Below, piece by piece: positions 48,801-55,033 of a stretch of 64,000 nt of DNA. Below the pieces are notes generated by a model. That model was given only the letters and a program-made list of their open reading frames with translations, ran no database searches and was not told the origin of the DNA. How positions within the stretch are numbered: the first letter of the stretch is position 1; every line of letters starts with the position of its first letter. Source of the DNA: Fidelibacterota bacterium (GTDB lineage Bacteria; Fidelibacterota; UBA8477; JABMPR01); assembly GCA_018650445.1 (NCBI GenBank), contig JABIFX010000062.1:1-64000 (forward strand), in the 5' to 3' direction. Made by a program: the position numbers and the translations under genes.

Positions 48801-49230
48801 TTGAGGTAGTAGATTGGTTTGTAAAAATAGCATCATTGCCATAGTAAAGATATATGTCAGTATCCACCGTGGGAGAAAGTACTGGCAGACGTACCCAACT
48901 CAGCACATGACCTGTAGCTGGGTCATAGTTTTGCAGTTCCTGATCCAATAAGGTGCTGCCATCAGCCTCAGTAAAAATGATATCAAAGCCAGAGGGGTTG
49001 ACAACACCACCACCGTTGGCAAGGGATTTGAGCTTCACGTCAGTGAATTCGACCATTACCGGAAAATTAGTGTGGGCAGTGGAGCCACTGATCTGGGAGC
49101 TATTGAGCGTGATCAGTTTACGATGCCCGTAACCGGCAGGCTGAGCTGACAAGTCTGAAGTAAATACCAGAATTACCAACAGCATCCAGAGATGACCCTG
49201 CACGTATATCTTGGTACTTATTTTATTCAA
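42802..49230 (-). CDS. Giant multidomain surface adhesin with sorting domain
   Basis: A 2142-residue secreted protein. Approximate order: signal peptide (to about 30), DUF2341-type domain (32-125, LYYGN), LamG/concanavalin-like domain (135-365), three tandem repeats of about 125 residues (375-750, each with a 'LR S[VI] xYxN' strand and TRT[IV]S[IF]), a second LamG-like domain (755-990, QSGNGHDF), invasin-type Ig domains (about 1140-1480, VKDANGNSV and LKDAGGNDL), a beta-rich 'WRLLASP' module as in other sorting-domain proteins (1690-1900), and a NYPNPFNE sorting domain at the end (KKMILLR). The start is TTG; it gives a Lys-containing n-region, whereas the internal ATG would not. It likely binds glycans or proteins at the cell surface. 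Confidence 0.8.
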   Translation of the reverse strand: MNKISTKIYVQGHLWMLLVILVFTSDLSAQPAGYGHRKLITLNSSQISGSTAHTNFPVMVEFTDVKLKSLANGGGVVNPSGFDIIFTEADGSTLLDQELQNYDPATGHVLSWVRLPVLSPTVDTDIYLYYGNDAIFTNQSTTSTWNANYLSVWHLEDLNDSSPNGHTLLNNLTVVNPAGVLGAAREFDGDGDYLEDQNGAIYLDQLADITVSIWAKPDAIDTDRGLYIAKTPAGNDNKLSLRADAAGSIGGAGINRWRTTIRASDGNQKHNSSDNQVTTSWHNLTLARVAGSATDLYINGSLDVGATQTTRSGNTQGALTFIIGKGITDLTASSWDGLIDEIRVSNIALSADWIATEHTNMATPGTFHTISTANESPTLANLETATLSYQETDPAQPITSSIECNDYSDVDLTGATIQITTNYVSPEDTLEFVDANGITGSWVEGTGTLTLTGTASLTTYNAALRSIKYYNNSLTPSTLTRTVSISIDDGVAISGGSTRNISINGVNNPPVLTSIEGTTLAFTDGDPDTAITSSVLVSDLDDAYMDSAWVSFTAGYVSGEDKLLFTPENGITASWNSVSGVILLSGSSSTLNYQTALRSVRYENLNPDPSVTTRTISFEISDGSDHSSIVTRDLSVTPVNDAPILGNVESIGLAYEAGDGAVAITDDLTAEDGDDTFLDSARVQITGSYVSGEDVLAFSSIYGITSTWYSGIGLLVLQGTNTLTQYEIALRSVTYENTQPSPQLATRVVEYSVSDGELYSPGVTRAIASGKPATVADLELWLNGNADVFNDLAGTIPATEGQTIALWKDQSGNGHDFINDDGNPLARIGVAGLNSANAIEFSGTGGESMVDEAGEAYINGLTGFTSFFVVQSYSTGTDKGFMTTRNADKGDKEFTIRYDATGDNGSASDVIKVAIGADVTSNEKESSQNAQTTDAQIICVDWNSGSVYDLYLNGVLNNPSFSGIPPNAPLVNARRFKIGVGAEDTPPGGWDGLMSEVIFYTRHLSEFERSIVEEYLSDKYSLSVGLLEPATGGEAISADDANSAWTTLTGPRLTEDVSGDLALNGTIILNAPIGFQWDTGGADPGVTVEPALTGPTSLAMTYTSRNSSTVTFTVTNESSAGVNTQGKVTFSGLRIQPNTGTVPNSGTITNTGTTGATGATNFGIFEMFAGTASNIIYSQAPTIGTLNNVLSPAIDTEVKDANGNSVLIAGTPIAIAITTGSGSLSGSMVLNTDAQGQVSFSDLSINTVDTYQLTASSAGLTSAVSGNFDITNPGQFTTFLLEKESGGPILTQDAGISFNVKISAVDGTQTVDATFNGTVDISSSGVLSVGSGTTVAFTAGVLSSYTLALSSIGDFTLTATNTGGSEFGNSNSFSVLSGAASAITSEIISASSVIRSDGASTTLITVQLKDAGGNDLNSGGETVNLIASAGSLLGVVVDEGDGTYTQTLQSSNTVETAVITGLLNGTGMTDDASVQFDSFTHKWESDPGNDPYTSNWNDALNWDNGIPGVGDAVLIPNPPAEGIRYPIISTDNLQIGSMSIESGADVTISGGISFDITGDLSGQGEIIGSSVDTLRVGGELSISSLSLDNVEFNGSLSQRLSNRSSLVNMTIDNPSGVLLVEDFTVTGTLTLTNGSLVVPTGRSLIANTKSITSGTIRGERGITGVTGWRLLASPVASTYADLFSNFLTQGYTGSDSATGSPSVLYYDETYTGTDNQRWRKPANATDATVAGRGLFVYAFGDIPGEAAYSDPLPTTLDVVGLEDEGTAGAFDFGVTYTAAADTGWNLVGNPFMATIDWDDVGWTKTNMDNVIYVWDHAANSGEGAYLTWNGTAGSLGSGLISPFQGFWVKANAAAPVLKVPKTSKVTGGVFYKRAQNQPLLNLLLENDTLLTNTFIEFNEFGSINKDDRDAYYLMPPTQTYLELYTESYDHKLLTIQSHPSRFGRTLEIPIYVNGYVNSAPLSGSYKLSWPRMQDLHSEWTLTLEDLETGAQIDMAVHEYYEFDVNRLGKKSLLPISPTRNLTGSVPFQLMKKSDEDGPRFLLRIDPGNAFPEIPKDFTLGQNYPNPFNEGTIIPFSIPLEGRVSAKIYDVRGRLVDQLVESKFYFAGQHNLNWLATGRSSGIYFCQMQIDDKYFTKKMILLR

Positions 49231-49663
49231 AATGTTAATATGCCAATTCCTCGCGATTCAGACCAACCCTTATTATTAACAACATATATGCCAAGATTCA
49301 ACCTCATCAGAAACCAAGCTATAGGGCTGCTTTCTGATTAAGTTTATAACACCTTTATTTATTGTTTATTATACACTTAAAAAACTCATCATATTGACAG
49401 CTGTACAACCTTGTTTCAAACTTACTGGCTATAAGATACTCTATTTACATAATACATTCATAATTATGTGACAGAACTCATTGTTTAACGTCAGATTTTC
49501 GTGACAATTTTTATCCGAAATAGGATAATCATAGAATAACTATTCATTCTCTTCGGAATACACTAACCTTCTGTTATTGTAGAATTGGAATTCAGGTTTG
49601 GTGGAATAAAAAAAGCCCTGAATCAGGGCTTATAAATTTTTAGATAATTGCATGGATCAAGGG
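49231..49663. other. AT-rich spacer upstream of the adhesin gene
   Basis: A 433-bp gene-free stretch, clearly AT-rich. It holds the leader of the adhesin transcript and, at its right end, the terminator of the PilX-like gene B. GAGGA lies about 17 nt before the adhesin TTG, farther than usual. I see no convincing ORF. Confidence 0.6.
49607..49631 (-). terminator. Rho-independent terminator after PilX-like gene B
   Basis: On the minus strand AAGCCCTGA pairs with TCAGGGCTT and is followed by TTTTTATTCC. It lies about 32 bp after the stop at 49664 and separates the pilin-like genes from the adhesin operon. Confidence 0.85.
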
Positions 49664-50584
49664 TTAATTGATGCGAGCCCATTCTTCTATTTGCTTTGGC
49701 CAATCATAATCTTCAAAAAGACCAAAACCAGTATTCCATTCATAGTATTCAGGATACTCGTCATCCAGCATATCAATATCTTCACAGAGTCGTGCAGTTC
49801 TTGAAACCACCGGACCAGTGAACTCACCTTCATGCAGTCTTATATGACCAGCTGAGTAGATTGCACCTTCAATATGAATTTCGTCACCATAGCCCTGGTC
49901 AAAATGCGTATCATTGTATGGGTTTGTCATGATAAGTGCTGGCAGGGGGACACCATCAATTATTGGTGCTTTTATTATGACGTCATCTTTTAACTCGATA
50001 TGATATCCAGTGAAGACGAGGGTTACATTCTCAGCATAAACATTATGAATATCTAGCCAACTGCCGTGAAAAATATTGATTCCTTCAACTACATGCTCAT
50101 CATGAATATGTTCATCCCATAACCACACCTCTTGTGCGGCATTAGCTACCAGGTATTCCATGTCAACCTTGGGTAGAAATCCAATATTATGTCGAAGTTG
50201 ATGATTCGGAGCTTCACCTGCGGTTTTTCCACCATTGTAATCCATACCATACTTCGTTGCGATGGCGCGATTAAAATGAGAATCCTCTTTAAGATCAAGA
50301 ATAAGTCCTGATGTCTCCTCGTCAATTGTCTTTGTGACAGAGAGTCTCTTGGTATCACTATCATAGGCAGCAGATATGTCACCAACATTGAAGTTTGCCA
50401 GGCTATCACCACCGGCGTTAACACGCCAAAGTGCGATGTTAGCAAATGATTCTACTTCAACTTGGTCCTGGACTGTTTGCACAGCAGCTTGTGTATCCAA
50501 ATTAACTACGGTAGCTAAATTGAGTACACCCAGGCCAGTAGCGCTGAAGATAACGGCAGTGATCATGATGGCGACGATATACAT
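49664..50584 (-). CDS. PilX-like pilin-locus protein, copy B
   Basis: A 306-residue protein with an N-terminal hydrophobic helix (MYIVAIMITAVIFSATGLGVL, about residues 1-21) and a soluble, acidic, His-rich body with a beta-helix-like run (VEGINIFHGSWLDIHNV ... VTLVFTGYHI ... DEIHIEGAIYSAGHIRL). It is about 80% identical, without gaps, to the protein at 51406. Genes for PilV- and PilW-like prepilins lie upstream on the strand, so this is probably the PilX-like partner. The expected prepilin leader is missing: the frame reads HESGLT before the ATG but has no start codon, and a short ORF (ATG, three codons, TAA) lies directly upstream. The start is therefore uncertain. Confidence 0.65.
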   Translation of the reverse strand: MYIVAIMITAVIFSATGLGVLNLATVVNLDTQAAVQTVQDQVEVESFANIALWRVNAGGDSLANFNVGDISAAYDSDTKRLSVTKTIDEETSGLILDLKEDSHFNRAIATKYGMDYNGGKTAGEAPNHQLRHNIGFLPKVDMEYLVANAAQEVWLWDEHIHDEHVVEGINIFHGSWLDIHNVYAENVTLVFTGYHIELKDDVIIKAPIIDGVPLPALIMTNPYNDTHFDQGYGDEIHIEGAIYSAGHIRLHEGEFTGPVVSRTARLCEDIDMLDDEYPEYYEWNTGFGLFEDYDWPKQIEEWARIN

Positions 50585-50649
50585 CGTTAGACCGCTTTCA
50601 TGATCGAATTAACTCTGATGATAATTTGCTTCCGCATAACCCTATAAGG

Positions 50650-50666
50650 GTCAAAATTTATGCCAA
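50650..50666 (-). promoter_or_regulatory. Weak sigma-54-like element upstream of PilX-like gene B
   Basis: On the minus strand TTGGCAT and TTGAC lie in the -24/-12 spacing of sigma-54 promoters, 66 bp upstream of the gene. The -12 box lacks the usual TTGC. The paralog has a better match in the corresponding place. Confidence 0.25.
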
Positions 50667-51331
50667 TTGTCACCCTGTATTCTAACACGTTGTAGTTGAG
50701 ACGCTTACATCCATCAACTAAACGTATAATTCAGCAAATCGGCGTAATTATTGATGTATAATGTTACACTTTTTTGAATTTTGTGTCATATTCCGGTACC
50801 ATTTGTCTATGTTAGCTAAAGCTCCACATGCTAGAAATGGTCGGGTTTGGACATTTTTGCCCTTAAAGGATGATATATTATTTCATAATATACAATCACT
50901 TAGGGGGCTTCTCTGATTGCTTCAGCGAGCAAATATGTCGCTTTTCCCTCTATGCAAAATAGCTATTTCATATTCACAATTGGAATATATACATTACACT
51001 TTTCATGCATTTTGTGATCCTATGATATTTTGGTATAATGAAGCTTTGTACTAGATATGGGCTGATACTTTCTATTTTATACTAGATTTGTATCAAATAC
51101 ATATTTTTTTGGCAAATCAGTTATGCAATATTCAGCAATATTGAAATGATTTGATATTCTCAAGGTAAAATGAATTGTTAATCTACTAGATATGGAGGAT
51201 TCATCCCGGGTAAACACGACCTACAGCAGATAGGTCCTATCCCTCGCTTCAATCTAATCCAAAATGATAGTAAGTTTCCTCCTACCACAATTTGTTCTTT
51301 CTGTAAAATGTTGAACCAAGGAGAATTCGAT

Positions 51332-51356
51332 AAAAAAAAGTCCTGGATCAGGACTT
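51332..51356 (-). terminator. Rho-independent terminator after PilX-like gene A
   Basis: On the minus strand AAGTCCTG pairs with CAGGACTT (loop of 3) and is followed by a run of T. It lies about 50 bp after the stop at 51406 and corresponds to the terminator behind gene B. Confidence 0.85.
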
Positions 51357-51405
51357 CATAAATAATTGCTATTGGGGATTCCCAGGATAGTTGAGAAGAA
51401 AGGTA

Positions 51406-52326
51406 CTAATCGATACGAGCCCATTCCTGTATCTGTTTTGGCCAGTCGTAGTCTTCATAGTTTCCAAATCCCAAATTCCAGGCATAATACTTACTATCTT
51501 CATCATCAAGCATATCAATATCTCTACATATACGAGCAGTCCGAGAAACAACTGGACCAGTAAATTTGCCTTCATGTAGTCTTATATGACCAGCTGAGTA
51601 AATAGCTCCTTCAATATGAATTTCATCACCATAACCCTGATCAAAATGGGTATTATTGTATGTGTTGGTCAAGATCATTGCTGGTAATGCAACATCATCC
51701 ACGATGAGAGCTTTCAGTTTGACATCATCTTTTGGTTGGATATCATATCCAGTGAAAACCAGAGTAACATTTTCCTTATCGACATTATGTATATCCAGAT
51801 AGCTGCCATGAATAATGTTGATTCCTTCAACGATATCATCATCGTGAATATGTTCATCCCATAACCACAATTCTTGAGCAGCATTAGCTACCAGATATTC
51901 CATATCAACCTGAGGAAGAAATCCAATATTAGGTCGAAGTTTGTGGTTCGGTTCCTCACTAGCAGTTTTTCCATAGTTATAATCGATATACGATTCCGTA
52001 GCTACTGCCCTGTTAAAGTGTGAGTCTTCTTCAAGATCAAGAATAAGCCCGGATATTTCATCACCGTTGGTCTTGAGTACAGTCAGCTTCATTGCATCAC
52101 TATCATAGGTGGCAGATATATCTCCCACACTAAAGTTGCCCAAGCTATCACCACCAACATTTACGCGCCACAAAGCCACATTACTAAATGACTCAACCTC
52201 AACTTGGTCTTGTACAGTTTGAACAGCAGTCTGCGTATCCAAATTAACGACAGTAGCTAAGTTAAGTACACCCAAGCCAGTAGCACTAAAGATTACGGCG
52301 GTGATCATGATGGCAACGATATACAT
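51406..52326 (-). CDS. PilX-like pilin-locus protein, copy A
   Basis: A 306-residue paralog of the protein at 49664, about 80% identical by eye with no indels. The first 32 residues differ at none of the helix positions, while their codons differ mainly at third positions, so the N terminus is under selection and translated. Directly upstream is AAAGAGATT, then ATG, AGA, GCG, GCC, TAA, GAT and the ATG used here, so an in-frame stop separates a good ribosome site from the gene. Re-initiation after the mini-ORF is one way it could be translated. It has its own terminator. The role is presumably in a type IV pilus-like or pseudopilus fibre. Confidence 0.65.
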   Translation of the reverse strand: MYIVAIMITAVIFSATGLGVLNLATVVNLDTQTAVQTVQDQVEVESFSNVALWRVNVGGDSLGNFSVGDISATYDSDAMKLTVLKTNGDEISGLILDLEEDSHFNRAVATESYIDYNYGKTASEEPNHKLRPNIGFLPQVDMEYLVANAAQELWLWDEHIHDDDIVEGINIIHGSYLDIHNVDKENVTLVFTGYDIQPKDDVKLKALIVDDVALPAMILTNTYNNTHFDQGYGDEIHIEGAIYSAGHIRLHEGKFTGPVVSRTARICRDIDMLDDEDSKYYAWNLGFGNYEDYDWPKQIQEWARID

Positions 52327-52471
52327 ATCTTAGGCCGCTCTCATAATCTCTTTAATGTCAATATATACATAGGGTATCAATATAAACATTTTTCGGAGTT
52401 GTAGTGAAATTACCTCTTCGAAATGTTGTGACATATTTATGTTGATCTGTTGTCTCATAGGCCCATAAAGC

Positions 52472-52488
52472 TTCAATAACTGTGCCAA
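52472..52488 (-). promoter_or_regulatory. Sigma-54-like promoter element upstream of PilX-like gene A
   Basis: On the minus strand TTGGCACAGTTATTGAA matches the -24/-12 consensus (TTGGCAC, then TTGC-like) at 15 of 17 positions by my count; the -12 box has A instead of C. It lies about 146 bp upstream of the gene. Sigma-54 promoters are known for pilin genes in other bacteria. Confidence 0.35.
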
Positions 52489-52580
52489 TTTTTGTCATAA
52501 TTCATATCCCCCTATCACTCAGAGCTTTACACGTATTCAATAAATGATTAGTTTATAAAATACTCGTAATATTTGATGAA

Positions 52581-52615
52581 TAAAATGACACATTCTTTAA
52601 AAAAGTGTCATTTTA
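52581..52615. repeat. Perfect 11-bp inverted repeat
   Basis: TAAAATGACAC and GTGTCATTTTA are separated by 13 nt. It lies about 255 bp upstream of PilX-like gene A, among AT-rich DNA. A dimeric regulator site is possible; as a terminator it has no adjacent gene end. Confidence 0.5.
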
Positions 52616-53057
52616 TTACAACATTTGCCATAATTTTCGAATTGTTAGATTACATTTTTACTCAGAATCAGGCCATATTCTAATTCAGTAGTGCCTATTA
52701 TACTATAAATAACAATTACTTATGAAGACACATTTCTTTTAGCACCAAAAAATAAGTCGCTATTTCACTCGCTCACAAAAATGACCTGATACCTCAAAAC
52801 CATTAAAAATATTACACTTTTTAGCCATTTCCCAATAATCAATTGCTTGGCTAATATGATGCAATATACCAGTTATAGGATGATATAGCTGATTGCGCAC
52901 TGAATATTGCTCGCAAATATTTATTTCTAAGTTTGGATGCTAGATAAAGTCCCGATTGTAGATGCTTCAATATGATATTGAGATATCGATTACATCCAGG
53001 ACATATTATTGTGAATTTTCTTGCGGGGTTCTCAATAGCAATCTAATGCAGGCGACA

Positions 53058-53558
53058 CTAATTCCGAATAGTTACTATCCATGACAGTTCGATACTGTCA
53101 CCTTCTTCAGATAACACCATGGTGACCCTCAACATCTTTTTGCTGTAGCCAGTACTTTCTGAAAAGAGTATTTCTGAAATATCTGAGTCAATGGGACTAT
53201 GAATTAAACCGTCAATTTTCCATTCTAAACTCAAGCCATTTGCAGAGAGATGATCTACTGTTCCATCCATTCGAACTGAACGCATGATAAGTCCTGTGGC
53301 TGATGTAACCTCTGAAATTTCGTCGCTGGCACTTGCGAATATTTGAAGTGAATCAGCGATCTGACTCGTGAGCTTTGTTCTTACATATTGATCCACCACA
53401 AAAGCATCCTGACTCAACTGGGATCGCACCATAGTATCATTATACATATTACGGGTAAACATGAGGACCGATGAAAAGCCAATGGCTACAATACTTGAAA
53501 TCACGGTAGCTATCATGAGCTCTACCAGGGTGGTTCCACTGGAGCTATGACGATACAT
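53058..53558 (-). CDS. PilW-like prepilin (minor pilin)
   Basis: A 166-residue protein with a type IV prepilin N terminus: a short leader with Arg and Ser, then cleavage G followed by TTLVELMIATVISSIVAIGF, including the Glu at mature position 5. The body is small and beta-rich. Its ATG overlaps the PilV-like TGA in TGATG, so the two are coupled. Minor pilins of this type prime assembly of type IV pili or type II secretion pseudopili. No assembly ATPase or platform gene is in the window. Confidence 0.8.
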   Translation of the reverse strand: MYRHSSSGTTLVELMIATVISSIVAIGFSSVLMFTRNMYNDTMVRSQLSQDAFVVDQYVRTKLTSQIADSLQIFASASDEISEVTSATGLIMRSVRMDGTVDHLSANGLSLEWKIDGLIHSPIDSDISEILFSESTGYSKKMLRVTMVLSEEGDSIELSWIVTIRN

Positions 53559-54025
53559 CAATAATCCCAGGCCATTTCTGCAGAGATGTATGCAGTCAGG
53601 CTATCACTTACATTGCCCGTAGTAAACCAGGAGATCTTTATCTGAATCATATAGTAGTCTGGTATATCTGTATCCGTTGGCGATAAACCGTCCGTCGTAT
53701 CATCAATTCCAAAAACCTCGGTAGTTCTATAGGCAGTGAGATTATTCGCGGTAATCTCCTGATTGGTCTCAGGAAGACTATCAGGTATAGCATCATATCC
53801 CCAATCAACAGCCTGTTCCATGCGGGAAGCCATATTGATCCAGGCAAGTTGTCTACGAATACCTCGATCAATATCCCAGCGCGAATACACCATATACTGA
53901 GCAGTACCCATGGCCACTATTGACAGGAGGGTCACCGAAAAAATGATTTCGATGAGCGTGAAACCCCTACGCGGAAGAAGCGTTCTAAACTTTCGAATTA
54001 TAGGATTTGTTGGGAACTTCTTCAA
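53558..54025 (-). CDS. PilV-like prepilin (minor pilin)
   Basis: A 155-residue protein with leader RKFRTLLPRRG and mature N terminus FTLIEIIFSVTLLSIVAMG, the classic prepilin methylation/cleavage motif with Glu5. It is the first gene of the pilin-like run and starts with TTG, preceded by GGGTGAGAA. A later ATG inside the hydrophobic helix cannot be the start without losing the signal. Membrane-anchored before assembly. It is coupled to the PilW-like gene. Confidence 0.8.
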   Translation of the reverse strand: MKKFPTNPIIRKFRTLLPRRGFTLIEIIFSVTLLSIVAMGTAQYMVYSRWDIDRGIRRQLAWINMASRMEQAVDWGYDAIPDSLPETNQEITANNLTAYRTTEVFGIDDTTDGLSPTDTDIPDYYMIQIKISWFTTGNVSDSLTAYISAEMAWDY

Positions 54026-54128
54026 TTCTCACCCGCGTTGGAATCCTTTATAAAGGCAATAATTACTGGCCTTTAAATTAGACCCCCCAATGAATGATGG
54101 TTAGTGAAATAATCCATCTTGATTTCAC

Positions 54129-54893
54129 CTAAGCTCTCTCCCCCACTCCAGAAATATTAAAACCCATATCTTCTAAGGTAACTTGAAGATCTGGCCTGAG
54201 GGGGCGACTCAGGTTTCTGGCAATGACCCCAGACCAGGCGGCTACATCCAGATTTTTGCCCAAATTGGCATAGTGCTGCGCCAATTCTGTGTTGTGAGCC
54301 TCTATCTTTGATTTTGGAATTGTCATATCATATTTTTCCTGATGAATAACCAAGTCAGCAGGCAATCGTGGTTTCTGTGGTGGGATTTTATCCCTGTCAG
54401 GCCAGCCAAGACACATCCCAAAGCTTACATAGACATGCTGCGGCAATCCTAACAATGCGGCTACTTCTCGTGGATGATTACGCATGGCACCAATCATGAC
54501 AGCTCCCAGACCCATTGATTCTGCCCCGGTTTGAACGGACATGCCTACCAGAGAAGCATCAATGGTGGAGATAATGAAGGTCTCCAGATTGTTGGTCATT
54601 TCTGCATCATGTAGCTCGCAGACAGTTTTTAGACGATGCAAGTCAGCACAGAATGCGAGAAAGACTGGACAGGTTTCCACATGTTTCTGATTCCCCGCCA
54701 AAACGGCTAATTCCTGTTTAACATCAGGGTTCCTAACCACAATGACACTGTAGGCCTGCATATTACTGCTGGTTGGCGATCTTCTGGCTGCTTCCAGTAT
54801 CTGTGTAAGCATCTCTTCTGAGATACCCTCTTGAGTGAATGAGCGGATTGTTACATGTTGATTCTGAGCTGTTAACGTTGAGGATACTTTCAT
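54129..54893 (-). CDS. NfsA/FRP-type FMN nitroreductase
   Basis: A 254-residue flavoenzyme of the oxygen-insensitive NADPH nitroreductase group. It has the FMN-binding segments RSFTQEG and ARRSPTSSNMQAYSVIVV near the N terminus, and GLGAVMIGAMRNHPREVAALLGLP followed by GMCLGWPD typical of NfsA/Frp. It reduces flavins, quinones or nitro compounds in the cytoplasm. It is transcribed alone, between the pilin-like genes and a terminator for the next gene. The C-terminal 60 residues (arm with KIPPQKPRLP) match the family. Confidence 0.9.
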   Translation of the reverse strand: MKVSSTLTAQNQHVTIRSFTQEGISEEMLTQILEAARRSPTSSNMQAYSVIVVRNPDVKQELAVLAGNQKHVETCPVFLAFCADLHRLKTVCELHDAEMTNNLETFIISTIDASLVGMSVQTGAESMGLGAVMIGAMRNHPREVAALLGLPQHVYVSFGMCLGWPDRDKIPPQKPRLPADLVIHQEKYDMTIPKSKIEAHNTELAQHYANLGKNLDVAAWSGVIARNLSRPLRPDLQVTLEDMGFNISGVGERA

Positions 54894-54950
54894 GAAAGAC
54901 CTTTATCGGTGATTAAGTTTCTATTTCAACTAAATATACAAAATAGACCA

Positions 54951-54986
54951 GAAAAAAAGAAGCCCCCGTGTGTGGACAGGGGCTTC
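54951..54986 (-). terminator. Rho-independent terminator after the 1160-residue surface protein
   Basis: On the minus strand GAAGCCCC pairs with GGGGCTTC around a GC-containing loop, followed by a run of seven T. It lies 47 bp past the stop at 55034. Confidence 0.85.
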
Positions 54987-55033
54987 GTCATACTATTGGC
55001 AAAGGAGGTTTGAATGTCTTTAAGCCAATAATC

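Larger units (their letters stand above)
50585..51405. other. AT-rich spacer between the twin PilX-like genes
   Basis: An 821-bp gene-free stretch. It contains two GTGTAAY-type elements (minus strand, near 50764-50775 and 50993-51003), the sigma-54-like element of gene B, and the terminator of gene A at the right end. Pieces such as AATATGTCGC and TTGC...GCGAGC recur in the spacer at 52327-53057, as expected if the duplication included upstream DNA. No ORF is credible. Confidence 0.6.
52327..53057. other. AT-rich spacer between the PilW-like gene and PilX-like gene A
   Basis: A 731-bp gene-free stretch with a sigma-54-like element, an 11-bp inverted repeat (52581-52615) and one GTGTAAT element near 52811-52820. 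It shares short blocks with the spacer at 50585-51405. No ORF above noise is visible. Confidence 0.6.

Noticed and set aside
50585..53057. CRISPR array or phage remnant in the long AT-rich spacers
   Set aside because: No regularly spaced repeats, no cas, integrase or phage genes; only short scattered similarities from the gene duplication.
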